From NCBI GenBank assembly GCA_034509925.1, contig CM067526.1, forward strand, positions 9,751,629-9,815,628: a stretch of 64,000 bases of DNA, written 5' to 3'. The notes under the pieces were generated by a model. The model was not told the DNA's origin. It did no database searches and saw nothing but the letters and a program-made list of their open reading frames with translations. This DNA is from Hirudinaria manillensis. Lineage: Eukaryota; Annelida; Clitellata; Hirudinida; Hirudinidae. Below are positions 13,110-26,525 of this stretch, one piece after another (within the stretch, counting starts at the first letter, position 1; each line of letters begins with the position of its first letter). A program made the translations under genes and the position numbers.

Positions 13110-16100
13110 ATGTCTAGTGTCATCTCGTGGATGTTACTGGAAATGACCTCCATCCTGTACTTCACCACTTCGTCCATCCATCCAGACCAGAATAGAACGA
13201 TCAACGACATGGAAAGAGGAGATGCCTTCCTTCGTTTTCAATCCGTCGAACGTTCCAACGAAACGTTCCTCTCGTGGGACCTTCCCAGGGAATGTCCCGG
13301 GGCCGGAGTCGGAATCCTGCCATTCATCCGCGGACCCCCGGGGATCATTTCCAGCCCGCGTCATTCGATCCGAGTCCGACGCAGCAGTCCCAGGCAAGTG
13401 AACTTCAAACTGCACGAGGAACTCGAGAACGGGACGATAATTGGGAACCTCATGCACGAAACTCAGCTCCACGACACGTACTCCGATGACGTCATCAAAC
13501 AAATCACATTCAGATTCGTAGCCGAGTCAGTGGCCTTTTTCCACCTCGACCAGAGGTTCGAAGTTATTATAAATTATTTGCATTTCTACGCATTTATTTT
13601 ATATATATATATATTTATTTATTTATGTATTTGTTCCATAATTTTTTTTGTAGTTATTGATAAATGAGAGGAATGTTTGTTTAGGCTGCTAGGCTAAATG
13701 TTAGGCTATGTTTATTACTGATGATATGGATTAGTTAGCCACTCGTAAATGTAATTATTAGATAATAAAAATGAAATCATGGAAAAAGATAATAAAAATA
13801 AATGTCTCAAACTTTCTACATTGGAGAACTGGAATGATATCAGTCAACTCAAGAATCGATCGAGACTCTGAAAAGCTGTGTCGACAAAAAGCAACATGCG
13901 AGATCCAGTTCAGCGTGGCTGTTCAGCCACTCCAGTACATCCTCATGATCAAAGTGGTCGTTGAAATCTTGGACATCAATGACAATCCGCCTGTCTTTAA
14001 AGAACCCGTCTTCAATCTTAAAATCAACGAAGCCGTTCTCGTCTCGAGCTTCTATAGTTTACCTGCCGCTCACGACTGGGATTCTCCATCTAATGGCATT
14101 CAGCGCTACACCATGAACCCTGAGATGAGGCAGTTCAGCCTCAAAGTTGATTCCAAGTTCGACCCGAAAGGAGATGAGATTTCTCTCGTGGTGATGGAAA
14201 AATTGGACCGCGAAACACAAGCTGATTTCAGGTTCCAGATGCTGGCTTATGATACCGGACCAGAACCCGGAGTGTTGGAGGTAAGCCAGTTGATTTTTGA
14301 ATCCTCATTCCCTAGATTTGTAAACAGGGGGATGGCTGAGAAAGAAAAGGGGAAAAGAAGATAATAAAAAAAAAATATGAGGCTCTTTAAATATCCGTCA
14401 GGTCATAATATCCGTCCTGGACTCGAACGACAACAAGCCCGAATTCACAAGGCCTCATTACGAGGCTAACATTCCCGAAGACCTGAACGTGGGCACGACC
14501 TTCGTCAGAGTCAACGCAGTCGATCTTGATTTGGGTCTCAGCGGTCAAGTGGAGTATTCGCTGTCACCTCACAGTCAGGCACTGCACGGTCATTTGTTTG
14601 GAATTAACAATTCAACAGGGGAAGTATTTCTTAAGAACCCCGTCGATCGTGAACTCTCTGCCATATATCAGGTTCTTGTCTGAATTATTCAGGGATTTTT
14701 AAAAATTGTTTCTACTTATCGTCGCCGTTATTATTGCTGTAATAATAATAAAAATTATTTTTACTTTACTGTTCTTATTGTTCCTATCCACGTAGATAAA
14801 AGAACTCTTGGACGAGTTTGACGCTTTTAATTGGAAAAGCGGAATTTTATTAATAAATTATTATTTCGTAAATTATTTAACGATATAAGCAGATAAAATA
14901 ATCAATATTATGGAACCGAACGTTAAAACCTTATTTGTCTGAGTAAATAAAAACAAAAAATAGTCAAGCAAACAATGTATTACGTTATTTGTAGAGGCAG
15001 TTAATACTAATAATAGTTAGTAATAGTTGTAGTTAACAATAGTTATACTCGATAATGTTTATTAAATCACAGTTGGTGGTCGTCGCTAGAGACCGTGGTC
15101 CGGATGCCATCGGGACAGAAACTTCTTTAACGATTCACATTGAAGACGTAAATGATAACCAACCGCGTATCATCATCAACACCTTGAACGGCGTGGACAC
15201 CGCTTTGGCTACGGTGGTGGAGAACGCACCGCAAGGAACGTTCGTTGCGCACGTCAGGGCTTCGGATGCCGACGCGAAGAAGAACGGAGAAGTGAGTTGC
15301 TCCCTGGTCGCAAAAGAGGATCCGGTTTATGGAAGCGCTAGTTTTCCATTCGTGCTGATCCAAAAGTCCTTTGTCGGCGAGTACCAGATCGTGACAACAG
15401 CTGTTCTCGACAGGGAGAAACAGTCTTCCTACTCACTCCTCGTACAATGCAAAGACGCTGGGATGAAGCCAAAGACATCTGAAACTCTTCTTCAGGCGAG
15501 ATTGCTTTGCTTTTTAAATTTTTTTTTTAAAGTTTTAAATGAATTTTATAAGACGACTTTTTTTCTTTTTCAAAGTAATGAATTCTTTCGACTAAAAAGA
15601 ATTTCATTTTAAGGTTACCGTTGGAGACTTGAATGACAATGCCCCCGCATTCAATGTACAGATGTACAAAGCATTCCTTGTTGAAAACAATGACATTGGA
15701 ACCTCGATTCTGAGAGTCTCTGCTTCTGACCTCGACTCTGGAGAGAATGGTTTGTTGTTAAGAAGTTCGAAAAAGTTGATGTTGTTATCCAACCCATCTG
15801 TGCTTCAGGCAGGGTTTTCTACACTATACCTGGAAACGTGGCCGTAACTTTCCACGTCGATCAGACAGGAATCGTGAGCGCTCTAGCTTCAGTGGACCGG
15901 GAAAAATACGACACTTTCAAGTTTCCTATACTGGCAGTAGACAGAGGCAGCCCTCCAAAGACTGGTTCAGCATTGGTAGTCGTCATAGTGGAGGACATTG
16001 ATGATGAAAAGCCGACCTTTCTTCAATCTAATTATACATTTAGCGTTTATGAAAATCTGCCTCAAGGGACCAGTGTTGGAGTCGTTTCAGCTGTAGATAA

Positions 16101-19100
16101 GGACGGACCAGCTTATAGCTCTTTCTCCTACTCTATTGAAGCTTCGCCAACAGGTTTTTATTTTTTAAGTTTCTTTATTCTCGGTGGATTTCTAAAGTTG
16201 CACGAACTTCTTTTGTATTATTAACTTTCAGATCACACGAACGGCCTGTTTTACATCGACTCATTTACCGGCCTCATATCAACTCGAGACCTCCTGGATC
16301 GAGAAAAAATCGGTCGTCATCGCCTGACCGTCACCGCCAAAGATCGCAAGTCAGTCTACATGACGGGAACAGCAGAAGTTGTTGTTTTGGTCCTCGATAG
16401 GCAAGACAACGCTCCGATTATTGTCTTTCCGCACCCTGGAAACGAAACTGTCCACATTCCAGGCAAACTTCCGGCAGGCAGCCAAGTTACCAGGGTAATA
16501 GCTCACGATTTAGATGCCACATTGGAATTCAATAGGCTTGTACATTCCATCGTTATCATCGCAATGCACGATTCCTTGGAAGGCATGAAACAGGCTCAGA
16601 ACGTTGACAGCTTTCTCAATTTCTTCCACTTGAATGGCTCAAACGATGTTTTCGGAGAAGAGAATTTCCTACAGTCTGATCTGAAAAGAGAAGTGGCCAA
16701 TCTATTCAGCATGGATCCAGATCTCGGGATAATAACACTGACGAGCTCGACTGACGAATATTTGGACAAAATTTTCCAGTGCCTCGTTATCGTTCGAAAT
16801 CCAATTTCCAGATCCGATCCCACTCCGTCTAGCGTCGCCGCCAACCTTTACATCGTCGTCAATTCAAGCGTGGCTCTTCCGGATGGCTTTTCCGATGGAT
16901 TGACGTCTGAACGTTCCATTTTTCGCTTCCAGGGGGGTGTCGGGATGTTTCGAAATTTTAGCGATTTACTTTTATATCTCATAGTTGCCGTTGTCGGAGG
17001 CTGCGTGCTGGCAGTACTCTCGGTGATATTCGCTGTAGCACTCCTGAGGAGAAGAGAAAGGTCGAGGAGATTGGAGAGAATGCACAAGCTCAACGGTGGA
17101 ACGATTTTAATAGACGGAATTGCGGACGTTTGCAAAGCGGGACGACAAAAGACACAGTCTGAAGAGTCCTTGCCTCTATCTGGCGAAACATCTCGAGAGC
17201 AGACGAAAGTCAAGACCACGCCCGAACAAATTCCATTCTGTGAGTTGAACCGTAAGGAATCCATAGCCACAGATGATCTCCAGGTAATTGAATTTCGGCT
17301 ATTAGTTAATTATTTATTACAGTTATTAATTTAAAAAGTAGATAATCAATGCTGTAGAACGTGCTTAATTTTTAGTCAGACAATTCAGTGCCTATTCGAT
17401 GTTTAAACACACTGCTTTTATTCTGCACCGGTACCTTAATGAGGCACCTCTTCATTCAGAACGTTTTCAGTTTTAAATTAATTTTCACTTTTTAAAGTAA
17501 TAATTTGCTATAATCTGATTTATTTTTTCAAGTTTAAGTTACAATGACAGTAGCAGGTAATAGACGTGAAACTGTTTTATAATCACAATTTGAAATATAA
17601 AATCATTGATTTTTAATTGTAGCATGCATTCAGTGCAAATACAGTGGTCGTCATATCTTTAAGCGGGAGATAATTTTTCGCGACAACGTTTGACAAAATT
17701 ATTTTACAAACTCTAAATTTAGATATTTTTTTCGATACAAATATTGCAGTTAATGTGAAAATTTATTCTACATTCTGATAATAACTTCTGGAGATACGTT
17801 GCAAAGTCCATTTTTTGTTATGTATTTTTTCGTCTTTAAGTTGTAATGTTCAAATATTTACATCTTTTGATATCTTTTCTTAAATTTCTTTTCAATTTAA
17901 TGTTCCTTTTGTTAAATTTGTTTGATTTGTATCGATAAATAGAAAGTAAATAGAAACGGCCCCGTTTAATCACAAGATGAAGGCTGAAATGATTTCTGGT
18001 CATATTTAAAGGATGGATTTTGTGCTAACATTTTCTCAACATGCCCGCGTAAATAATATTACATCTTTATTATTACAATTACGTAATTATAAAAATTCAA
18101 AGGTTGTTTTAACCTAGAAACAGTAGAAATAAAGAACGCAAACGGAAAATAAGAAAATTCACGTGGCTCAATTAAAAGCGTACTTGTGATTCGGAAAAAA
18201 TGTCTGGAAGAAACTCCATTTGTTAAAGATCATGCGAAGTGCGGAGCCTAGGGCGAGGTCTAATGAGGTTTGCGGTTTATAGCGGACATCATGACGTTTA
18301 TGACTGTTCAGTAATAAACTTTTTGTCAGTCAGGGCGGTCTCTGAGGTGTGCAGTCGTTCTAAATTTATGTAGAGCTTCAAAAAATTATTCTTAAGCCGG
18401 ATGCTCCAAATCTCATAGAGTCGAAATCATTAAAAGAATAATCTTGTGATTTATTGAGGCGCAACAAGTAATTAATTAGCATCCGAGAAGATTCGTTCGC
18501 TTTAATTAAGTCTCATTATCGCTAATTGATGCTGGGAGGTGTGACAATTGCATTAATTGCACTGCAGAATCGTGTCATGTATACAACCTCGCTAATCACT
18601 GGCGCCAGGAGGGTTGGTATGCCGCTTGCACGAATCGATGCCGAATAGTTTTTCTAAATATAACTTTGCGCTATACAAATGCGACGACTGCACATTCTTC
18701 GAGTTTTAAATTCGTAGATCAACTGACGGCTTATGTAAGGAAGAGCAAATAGACAGCAAAATCTTTGAAATGTGCATTCAGGAACAAGGAATTAATTAGA
18801 GGGTAATTCCTCTGGCTTTAATTGTTTCCCTTGCGTTGTTGCCATGTGTGTCTGCTAATGACGCCACATCAGCACCGCAAACTTCCGCCTGACATGCGCC
18901 ATTCTTTTTCCAAGGGAACTCTATTAGCCACTGTCAGTCTCTCACTCAGTGCAATGAGTTTCGGACATTTTTTAACACCACCTAAACCAACGCTTAGGTG
19001 TTTCCATCTTTTACCATGCGTCTCTCTTTCTCTCCTGCTCTGTTGTTTTGCTGTTTTAGTGGATTGAAATTTGATTTTCAATTCTTCAAGCCACCTTGGA

Positions 19101-19990
19101 CAGTCACTCTTGAGAAGGGTGCAAGTTCCCAGTGCAGTCTCCTCCACCAAGTGAACAAGTCATACGACCACTGCAACCAACTGTGGAAAAGCAAGAGTCA
19201 CAACAACCGCAGAGAAGACTGTTACAGTGGTGAAGTTCATACTGATTCATCGGATCGGACGAACGTCGAACAGGCTAAAAGATTGATTCCTCCACCTCCG
19301 CCGCCAACCAGAGGAAATTTCTGGAAGAACCAGGACCATCAGCAGACAGGAAGTGCTCCGCCAGCAACCCAAACAACAACAACAACCCAAGCCATACCTG
19401 CTAAGATATCTTATTCTCCCAGCACAACAAAGACAGTTTCATTTTCACTTCTTCCTTCTTATTGCAGCTCAAAAGTCGAATATTTCACCTCCACCACTTC
19501 GAGTGTTGCCCATAAATTTCCGCCATTTTACACTCCGCTGTCCTCTCAAACACTGAAAAGCACACAAAAGGTTCGACCCACCCATCAAACTCACAACCTG
19601 TCAACGTTGCGTCCAAGTTCTCAAAAACAGCAACAACAACAACAGCAGTGCCACTGCAGCACGCATTTCAGCTTGACGTGTGATCCAAGTCGCGTCATGA
19701 CCTCCCGCCGTTCACTAGCTCAATTTCAGAAATGCAGCAGCAAAAACAACAAGCAACAAATCCCTACTAATCGACCTTCAACTCTTCACATCGATGAAAC
19801 GCACAGCACCATCCACGATCTTCGTCCACTTGTTAAGCGTTCAGACGCAGGTTCTCAGAAGAGAGGCAGAGAACAGACAGCTGATGAATTCCAATGCAGG
19901 CAAAGTCCCACCCAGTCTCAACCAAGCAGTCCAAGCGAGAAAGACTCGAAGTTGAAACTGGCCGCGACCAACAAAAGCTTCGACGTTTGA
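13110..19990 (+). CDS. delta-type protocadherin, seven cadherin repeats, 8 exons
   Basis: Calcium-dependent adhesion receptor of the plasma membrane. My exons: 13110-13555, 13827-14280, 14402-14671, 15073-15495, 15614-15749, 15809-16153, 16232-17283, 19091-19990. All phases join, giving 1341 residues. The order is a weak N-terminal hydrophobic segment (about 3-22); a pre-domain with an R-V-R-R furin-like site (88-91); EC1 from about residue 97; then EC2 to EC7, with linkers DINDNPPVF, DSNDNKPEF, DVNDNQPRI, DLNDNAPAF, DIDDEKPTF and DRQDNAPII and repeated DRE motifs. EC7 is degenerate. One membrane span lies at about 935-960 (16965-17043), followed by RRRERSRR and a tail of about 380 residues with a six-proline run and a polyglutamine stretch. 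Seven ECs is the delta-1 protocadherin layout. The intron after 15495 starts with GC. The last junction is the least certain. Confidence 0.87.
17284..19090 (+). other. large intron of the protocadherin
   Basis: Donor CAG|GTAATT at 17284 and the proposed acceptor TTCTTCAAG ending at 19090 both give phase 0 and keep the frame open to 19990. A competing acceptor at about 19059 (TGTTTTAG) would break the frame with this donor. I see no further exon inside, but a small one could be missed. Confidence 0.6.
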
Positions 19991-20291
19991 GGGAGATTTC
20001 AGATTTTTTTATTTCCTTGCGAGCAAATGTTGTGTTATTAACAGAACATAAATCAAATTCATCTTTTCCTGGCGATTAACGTTTTGCATTTGTGGATGAG
20101 TAATGACTAAAAATACTCGCCATTCTAGATCCATGATGTTCAGGACATATTTCCCACCCGACTGTCATTTGATCCAAAAATTATTTATTTGAATCTCTCA
20201 ACAAATTAGCACTTTTGTTTGAAACCTCATCTCATCTTTCATGACGGTATCATTGTTAATTACAATTTATAATGTTTATTGGCCCACGTGT

Positions 20292-20297
20292 CACCTC
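20292..20297 (+). terminator. candidate poly(A) signal of the protocadherin
   Basis: A canonical AATAAA lies in the sequence CTCAATAAAGGCC about 300 bp after the stop codon, on the gene's strand. Confidence 0.4.
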
Positions 20298-20299
20298 AA

Positions 20300-21740
20300 T
20301 AAAGGCCTAACGTCAGAGTTAGTTATTTCAGAATTCGATAATTGGTTTAATATCCTCAAAATAACGTTTTAAGTCCATCATTGTTGATGATTCGTGATCT
20401 TGTGAGAAAACTAAAGTTGAAAGGATAAATCTTTAGCAGGATCTTGATGTGTCCATCCAACTTTGAGCAAATCTCCGTGGATTTGCAACAGTGCAGTTGT
20501 ACATCGAGGCGCAAAATCAAATTTATGATGGAATTCCTTCACGCTCCGGTGACCACTCCTAACCTCTCCAAGGGCTGCTTTCCTCTCCATGACAACCACA
20601 CGCGGCTTCTTCTCCGATTTTTGGGCAAAGCGATTCCATCTTTTATAGAGGCACGTACTTTCGCTCATAGCGTCCCTCCCTCGGCAATGATAAGATTGAT
20701 GCATGACAGAAAGGATGAATGGCCAGCTTATTTGAAAGCTGGGGACAATTATAAAATCAATCGGTCATGCTACCCTGCTAGACTTTTCGATATTTCAGAG
20801 GTTTATTTCACTTTTTTTGTGTTTCAACATTCAAAACGGTTTAAAAACCCTAGAATTGTCTTTTAATAAGGTATTCCACATTGGAAGATTCCTGAAAAAA
20901 TGCGACGTTTACGGACAATGTGGAGAAGAAAATAATTAAAAGTTTGTGCGAGTAAATGTCAATAATGATTTGAACAATTGTTAAAGTTACAATAATTATT
21001 TATAACTGATTGTTTTTGTTGTTGTTCTTGTTGATATCATCAAATGACTGGACAGGAGAAATCGCTAGTGAGACAGTACTAGAACTGGAGAGGGGAAATA
21101 ATTTCAATACATGTAGTCGTAAATTAAGAGAGTCGTGGTTGTGATGTTGAGACAATGTCGAAACGAAAGAATAAACAGGGATGCTATTATTTGCCGTTCA
21201 TTATAATATTTACGAGTATTAATAAATCTAATAAATGAAACAAAACGTTGATTAAGACGATCCCATGATGAATAGAAACCCGATGGATTTTTATTGCGCT
21301 CAAAGAAGGAAACAAGGAAGCAGTGCTTCATGTGGACAGCTTAATTTCAAGGCTACGTTGAGGGGGGAGATGTCCTATTTATCATTTTATGCAGAGCGGA
21401 TGTCTTCTTTCCTTCGCGGTCCTTCCAGCCTTCAAGAGGGCCTGTGGTTTGCAGCCAATTTAACGCCAACAACGAAAGGCAGAGCTCGTTCCGAAAGATC
21501 TAAATCAGTGTTGCACTGCCTTCTTCAAGTCGAGTCACGTCAAGGTACTATGTTCATATTCAGTTTTTGCAATTCGCATAAATTCCTTCCGTTTAATGGA
21601 AAATCCCTGCTTCTAGACATGTTGCCAGAAATTACGAGTCCGTCCATTATTCGAGATCCTCGAAAAGGAGTATTGCGAACATCCATTATACATTGATTTA
21701 ATAGCTTCAATTTTACAGAATGTCTCATTCTTATAATTTT
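20300..21740. other. no gene supported
   Basis: Contains a 140-codon frame (20444-20866) and a 143-codon frame (21265-21696). I recognise neither, and neither has clear splice partners, repeats or domain signatures. I leave them uncalled. Confidence 0.45.
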
Positions 21741-22657
21741 GTTTGGACGGATTCAAAATTTATATTTATACAAAATCGGATATCGGTTTAAACTTTGCTG
21801 GCCAATTCCACGGTCTTTGATGTCTGCATTCACGGATAACTTTTACAATGTTAAATATGAAGGTAGAAATTAAATTACAATAGACGAGAAATTGGTTCAG
21901 AATTCCTCCACAATACTCTGTAATTTTTCTTAGGCAATTTAACAAATCAGTCACAAATTACACTTATCAACCATCCTTCAGCTAATATAATTTGATCGTG
22001 AAGTCCAAATGTCAATAAAAGCAAACACTTACCACGAATAATTAATTAATTTATCTATTATTACCTAATACGTAATCCGAAAAGTTAGTGGAAGTAAACA
22101 CTTACCATGAATAGTAATTAGTTCAAAAGTAAATTGGATGTCATTCTAAACCATCGTGCATAATACATTTCTCTTTTGATGGAGATGGATGTGAGAACTA
22201 AGCAACAATGCAAATTATAAAATTATGAATTTTAAATTACTGTTCTTGAAATTTAGAATCAATTTGATGAAATAACGCGCAGTAATTTACTTGTTACCAG
22301 CCGCATCATGTTGACTAGGAATACAAGAAAAAACTTTGTCGTATGAAATTGTACGTAATAAATTAAGGTTGCTTGGGTCCAATAAAATGAAGTGCTTCTA
22401 CTTAAGCTTATTTGTTTTTCACTTTGCATGTCACCTATTCCCGTATACAACAGTTCTTCAGTCGTTCAAACACCGATTTTTAATTCTCTTATAAAGGTAA
22501 AATAAATTTATTTTAGAATTTAATTATATGAGATATTTAAAATAAAACCGATTCGTGGTCTTTGGGTCCAACGAGTATATTCTAATATTCAAAATAATAG
22601 TGTTTTAAAGTAAATCAGTAAATTGAAGAAAATTATAACATTTCTTAACAAAATATT

Positions 22658-24160
22658 ATGGCCGGAAGTAATCTTAAGAGTATGCGAGATAATTTGTTAG
22701 AATTTCTAGTTTTCAACTTTACAGAAATATTTTCCAAGAATTTTAGAAAAGGTAATTTTTAAAACATCATGGCTTACATTACTCTTCATTACATGACAGA
22801 AATTAACATAAAAAATATGATGGAAAATAATAAAATTTGTTGATTTCCGCTTGAAATATAATTCCTCGCTAACGTTGCCTAGCATACGAGGTTTCAACCT
22901 CAAACTAATTAAAACAAATAATTAAGTGATGCCCAATTTGCAAATTAGACAAAATATCCGTGAATTGATCGAAATCATACTCATAACCTCAATTAAATTC
23001 AACTAACCATTATTAATTTCAACCATTCACAATCCTGCTACAACTTTTACAACAGATATCAATAATTCAAGAAGAAATTTACTTCCTCCTTGTCTATTCG
23101 AACAAATATTACGCAAAAGCAAAGATTTAAAATGGAAAATGGATCTGAGCGTTCTAATATCTTTGTTACAATTCAGAGATATTTTAAGTTGGAAGAACGT
23201 AGACATGATGGTATATACGAAATATTCAATGGCCAATAATAGACAGTCATTTATTGTTGAAATGAGTCGCATAAATTATCCGCTCAAAAGATTTTCCGCA
23301 TGTATAGAAAAAATCTCAGAAGAGGACATGAAGGCTCTATGTCAAATGGGATCTGAGCTTGAATCGTTAAATCTTTATTATTATTATAGGTCAGTTTTAT
23401 TTTTCAAACGAACATAAGTTTTATATTTTTATTAATGAAACTAATAATTTTAGATCAACAAATGAGTTTCTTAACGCTCCGTTTCCAAAACTCAAACGTT
23501 TGCATATAGAGAGGTTTCATGCAGATGGTGAATCATATTGGAGTGGCGATATGTCTTTGAATTTAAGTACTTTTTGTAACACGTTGGAAGAACTTCGAAT
23601 CGATAATGAATCGCTCGATAAGTCGACGATAGAATCTATGACAAGTCTCTCAAAGCTCAGAATTTTATCTGTGCAAAATTGTTGGTTAAATCATGAGAAC
23701 TTTTGCCAGAAAATCGTGAGTTCCATGGTTGAATTAAGGTAAATTTTATATTGTAATGACCGACAAATGGCATTCAAAAGTCTAGAAACAAAATTAAATA
23801 TCGACATGATCGTATTTGTAGGATCCTTGACCTAAATTCTATGGAACGAAATTTACCGTCCCAATTAGTTGATCTCCCAAGCACTTTACCGAATATACAA
23901 ATTATCTACGTGGAGTTTTTATTTCTAGAGTTGTGAGCTTTGTTTTCAACATCTTTATTATCTTATTAACATTTATTATCTTATTAAGGAAAAAACATGT
24001 TACGGAAATTTTTAAAAACAAGCAAGGGTTTAAACTTGGTATATACCATTATAAGAATATTGTGAAACTTTATAATTCACCACAAGAGGAGATATACAAT
24101 AGAGATTTAATGGTACGGAATATAATCTTGACTTTTTATTTATTTTTGATTAGAAAATAA
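22658..24160 (+). CDS. LRR/F-box-like protein, cassette copy A, 5 exons
   Basis: Exons 22658-22751, 23056-23389, 23454-23738, 23822-23932 and 23989-24160. All junctions are GT-AG and in phase, giving 331 residues. The N-terminal region has a weakly F-box-like LLPPCLFEQIL segment. The centre carries leucine-rich repeat-like segments, including LESLNLYY, LKRLHIERF, LEELRID, LRILSVQNC and ILDLNS, each about one repeat apart. The C-terminus is a short basic and hydrophobic tail encoded after a 56-bp intron. Without that intron the protein would stop at 23934; removing it adds 57 residues. Copy B keeps the same exon structure, which supports the model. The function is unknown. An F-box/LRR substrate-recognition role is an inference from the layout. 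Confidence 0.75.
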
Positions 24161-24651
24161 TTATAAATAATTAAATCGATTTTGTTATGAATTGACCTCA
24201 ATAATTATTTTTGATCGCAATCTATTTCCTTGAAAGTTTATGATGATAATGATAATTGTATTTATAAAGTCATAAAGGGCTCTGTAAGCTTTGTAGAGCC
24301 CATTTCTAAGATGCCGCGCAAGTTGGTTTGAACAAGGAAATACTAAATTTTTTACTGCCGTTGGCTTTTTGTCCAAGGTATCGATAATATAATATAATAA
24401 CATAACATGCAAGCAATGTTTGTGCCTTGAACAAATGAATCGTGTCCAATGTCAACTATAGCAACGAATAAAGCGTACTGGAAATTTGATCAGCTTACTA
24501 GCATCATGGAGGCTCATTTTCCCTTAAGAATTTTATGTTTGGAACGCAACCATGGCATTTTAACTCCACCCATCCTATAAGCATACTTACGAGTCATAAT
24601 TACTTTTTAATGTAGCTTCAAAAAATTAGAGAGGTAGACCAAGTACCGAAT

Positions 24652-25735
24652 ATGGCTTTGTATACAGGAGAGGCTGACTGCTGTGACTTAGTGTGTCAAG
24701 CCATCGAGAAGATGTTTCCTGTAGTTCCGCATGATCGGCAAGATTTCTGGAGGAGTGTCGAAAAAGTAAGCAAAAAATAAATATTGTACATTGTAAATTT
24801 CATTGTAATCAAATTATTGTAGAATCACCATTTCGTAATTTTCAATAACTTTTCCTATCAACGAAATTCAAAAATAAGCTTTTGGTATTATAAAAGTCTT
24901 AAAATTTACAAATATTTTTATTGATTTTCTCAGATCCTTCTAGACGATTTGGAAAGATATTTTGACTCATGGTGATTTTTATGGCTATTATATAATTTAA
25001 ATTGTTATACTTTTATCGTAATCACAATCTAAAAATATCACTTTTTAATTTGCCAGTTGCAAGAGAGCAACCAATTACTTGGAATCAGGTCGAGCATCAC
25101 CTGGTTTTGTGAAGTTAGTGACAGCATTTGATCATTTCCTAATTCGTTATTTGGATGATAATTAATATTAAACTAAAATACCTTTTCAGAGATGTAATTT
25201 ATCTTATTTGCAATTGGTATGACTATGACAGCCCATTAAAAATGGTAAGTATCGTTATAAATTATTTTCGTCATATCATTAAAATATCTTATTAAACGAA
25301 TTTGTTTCTAAGAAAATTAACAAAACAGTTGAACCTCTTCATAACAACATCGTAAGATTTTTTCTTTGAATTTAAATGAAAACTAAGAAATAAATATTTC
25401 ACATCTTTTTCCAGCTAACAACACCCTGCATGTTGCGGGGATCACTGGAAATTATCCAGAAAAATTTAAACAAAACATTAACTAGAAAGATATTAATGGC
25501 TTACTTCATCAATGCTTGGAATCAATTGAGCGAAATCTTTCAAAGACTCGGGTTGTATGATGTCAGTCAACATTGAAATGAAATTCTGTTGTCTTATTCA
25601 TTTTAAATGTCTGTTAAAGTAACATTTATGCTAATAATTAAACAGGTTTGCTCACGAGCTATAGAGAATGATTCGTACGAAGATATTATAACTTGCATGG
25701 AAAAATTAATGCGTGCACTTGTTCAGCCAACATAA
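24652..25735 (+). CDS. small protein of unknown family, cassette copy A, 7 exons
   Basis: Exons 24652-24765, 24934-24971, 25057-25113, 25190-25244, 25313-25351, 25415-25561 and 25646-25735. These sum to 540 bp (179 residues plus stop), and every junction is GT-AG and in phase. No exon exceeds 50 codons, so ordinary ORF scans miss it. It looks largely helical and carries segments such as HDRQDFWRSVEKILLDDLERYF, ASPGFVKDVIYLICNWY and MAYFINAWNQLSEIFQRLG. I recognise no family and see no signal peptide or membrane span. The frame stays open upstream of the ATG to an acceptor at 24614-24615, so the true start could lie in an earlier exon. Copy B preserves all seven exons. Confidence 0.72.
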
Positions 25736-25911
25736 CCAATAAGGATTCAAGTCGGTCAGTGTAAATCAGGATGTGTTTTCAGATCCGTTAGATTTACGTT
25801 GGATGCACATGAAATTGACATCTTAAATAAATAATTAAGTTGAATATTCTTTACATGGTTTGATTTTAAATAATTCTGAAAATTAAACGCAGCTGGTTAT
25901 TATACAACCAA

Positions 25912-26365
25912 TAGAAAAAAATTCAAAATTTTTACTTATACAAAATCGGTTTGGTTTAAACTTTGCTGGCCAATTCCACAGTCTTTGATGTATGCACTCA
26001 CGAGTAACTTTTACAAAGTTAAATATGAAGGTAGAAATTAAATTAAATTGGAGGAGAAATTGGTTCAGAATTCCTCCACAATCCTCTGTAATTTGTGTTA
26101 GGCAATTTAACAAATCAGTCACAAATTACACTTATCAACCATCCTTCAGCTAATATAGTTTGATGGTGAAGTCCAAATGTCAATAAAAGCAATCATTTAC
26201 CACGAATAATTAATTTATCTATAATTACCTAATATTATTTGTGTGTCAATCTACAGAATTCAATTCTCAAAATAGGAGCTTAAACAGGGTCATAATGCAA
26301 AAAATTAAGAATTTCAGATTCTTGTTTTTGACATTTAGAATCATTTGATGAAACAACGTGCTGTT
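25912..26365. repeat. truncated third cassette remnant
   Basis: 25912-26235 matches the start of copy A (21750-22075). A more divergent stretch at about 26280-26360 matches 22205-22290. The match then ends. This is the beginning of another cassette unit that lost its genes. Confidence 0.75.
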
Positions 26366-26525
26366 TCTCCCTGCAGAAAACCTCATGGATTCGTGCACCT
26401 ACAAATATTTTTTATTTATTTTATATTTTTATTTATTCGAGACGAACGAAGGTCCGAGGCCTCTGACACGTTCCGAAAAACAACTGAAGCGCAAATAGAA
26501 CATAAACAATCGCTATCCGGGCTTT

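Larger units (their letters stand above)
21750..25920. repeat. duplicated gene cassette, copy A
   Basis: A unit of about 4.2 kb. Its main body (about 22070-25917) matches 27938-31773 almost base for base, at an offset of about 5.82-5.87 kb. Its first 320 bp match 25912-26235. It contains one LRR-like gene and one small seven-exon gene, both intact. Confidence 0.92.

Noticed and set aside
20444-21696. Two frames of about 140 codons
   Set aside because: No recognisable domain, no supporting splice structure or conservation in view; could be chance or an unrecognised exon.
23933-24160. A separate 75-aa membrane protein after the LRR gene
   Set aside because: It starts at GTG, not ATG. Its first part is better read as a 56-bp intron (GTGAGC...TTAAG) and its end as the last exon of the LRR gene in both copies.
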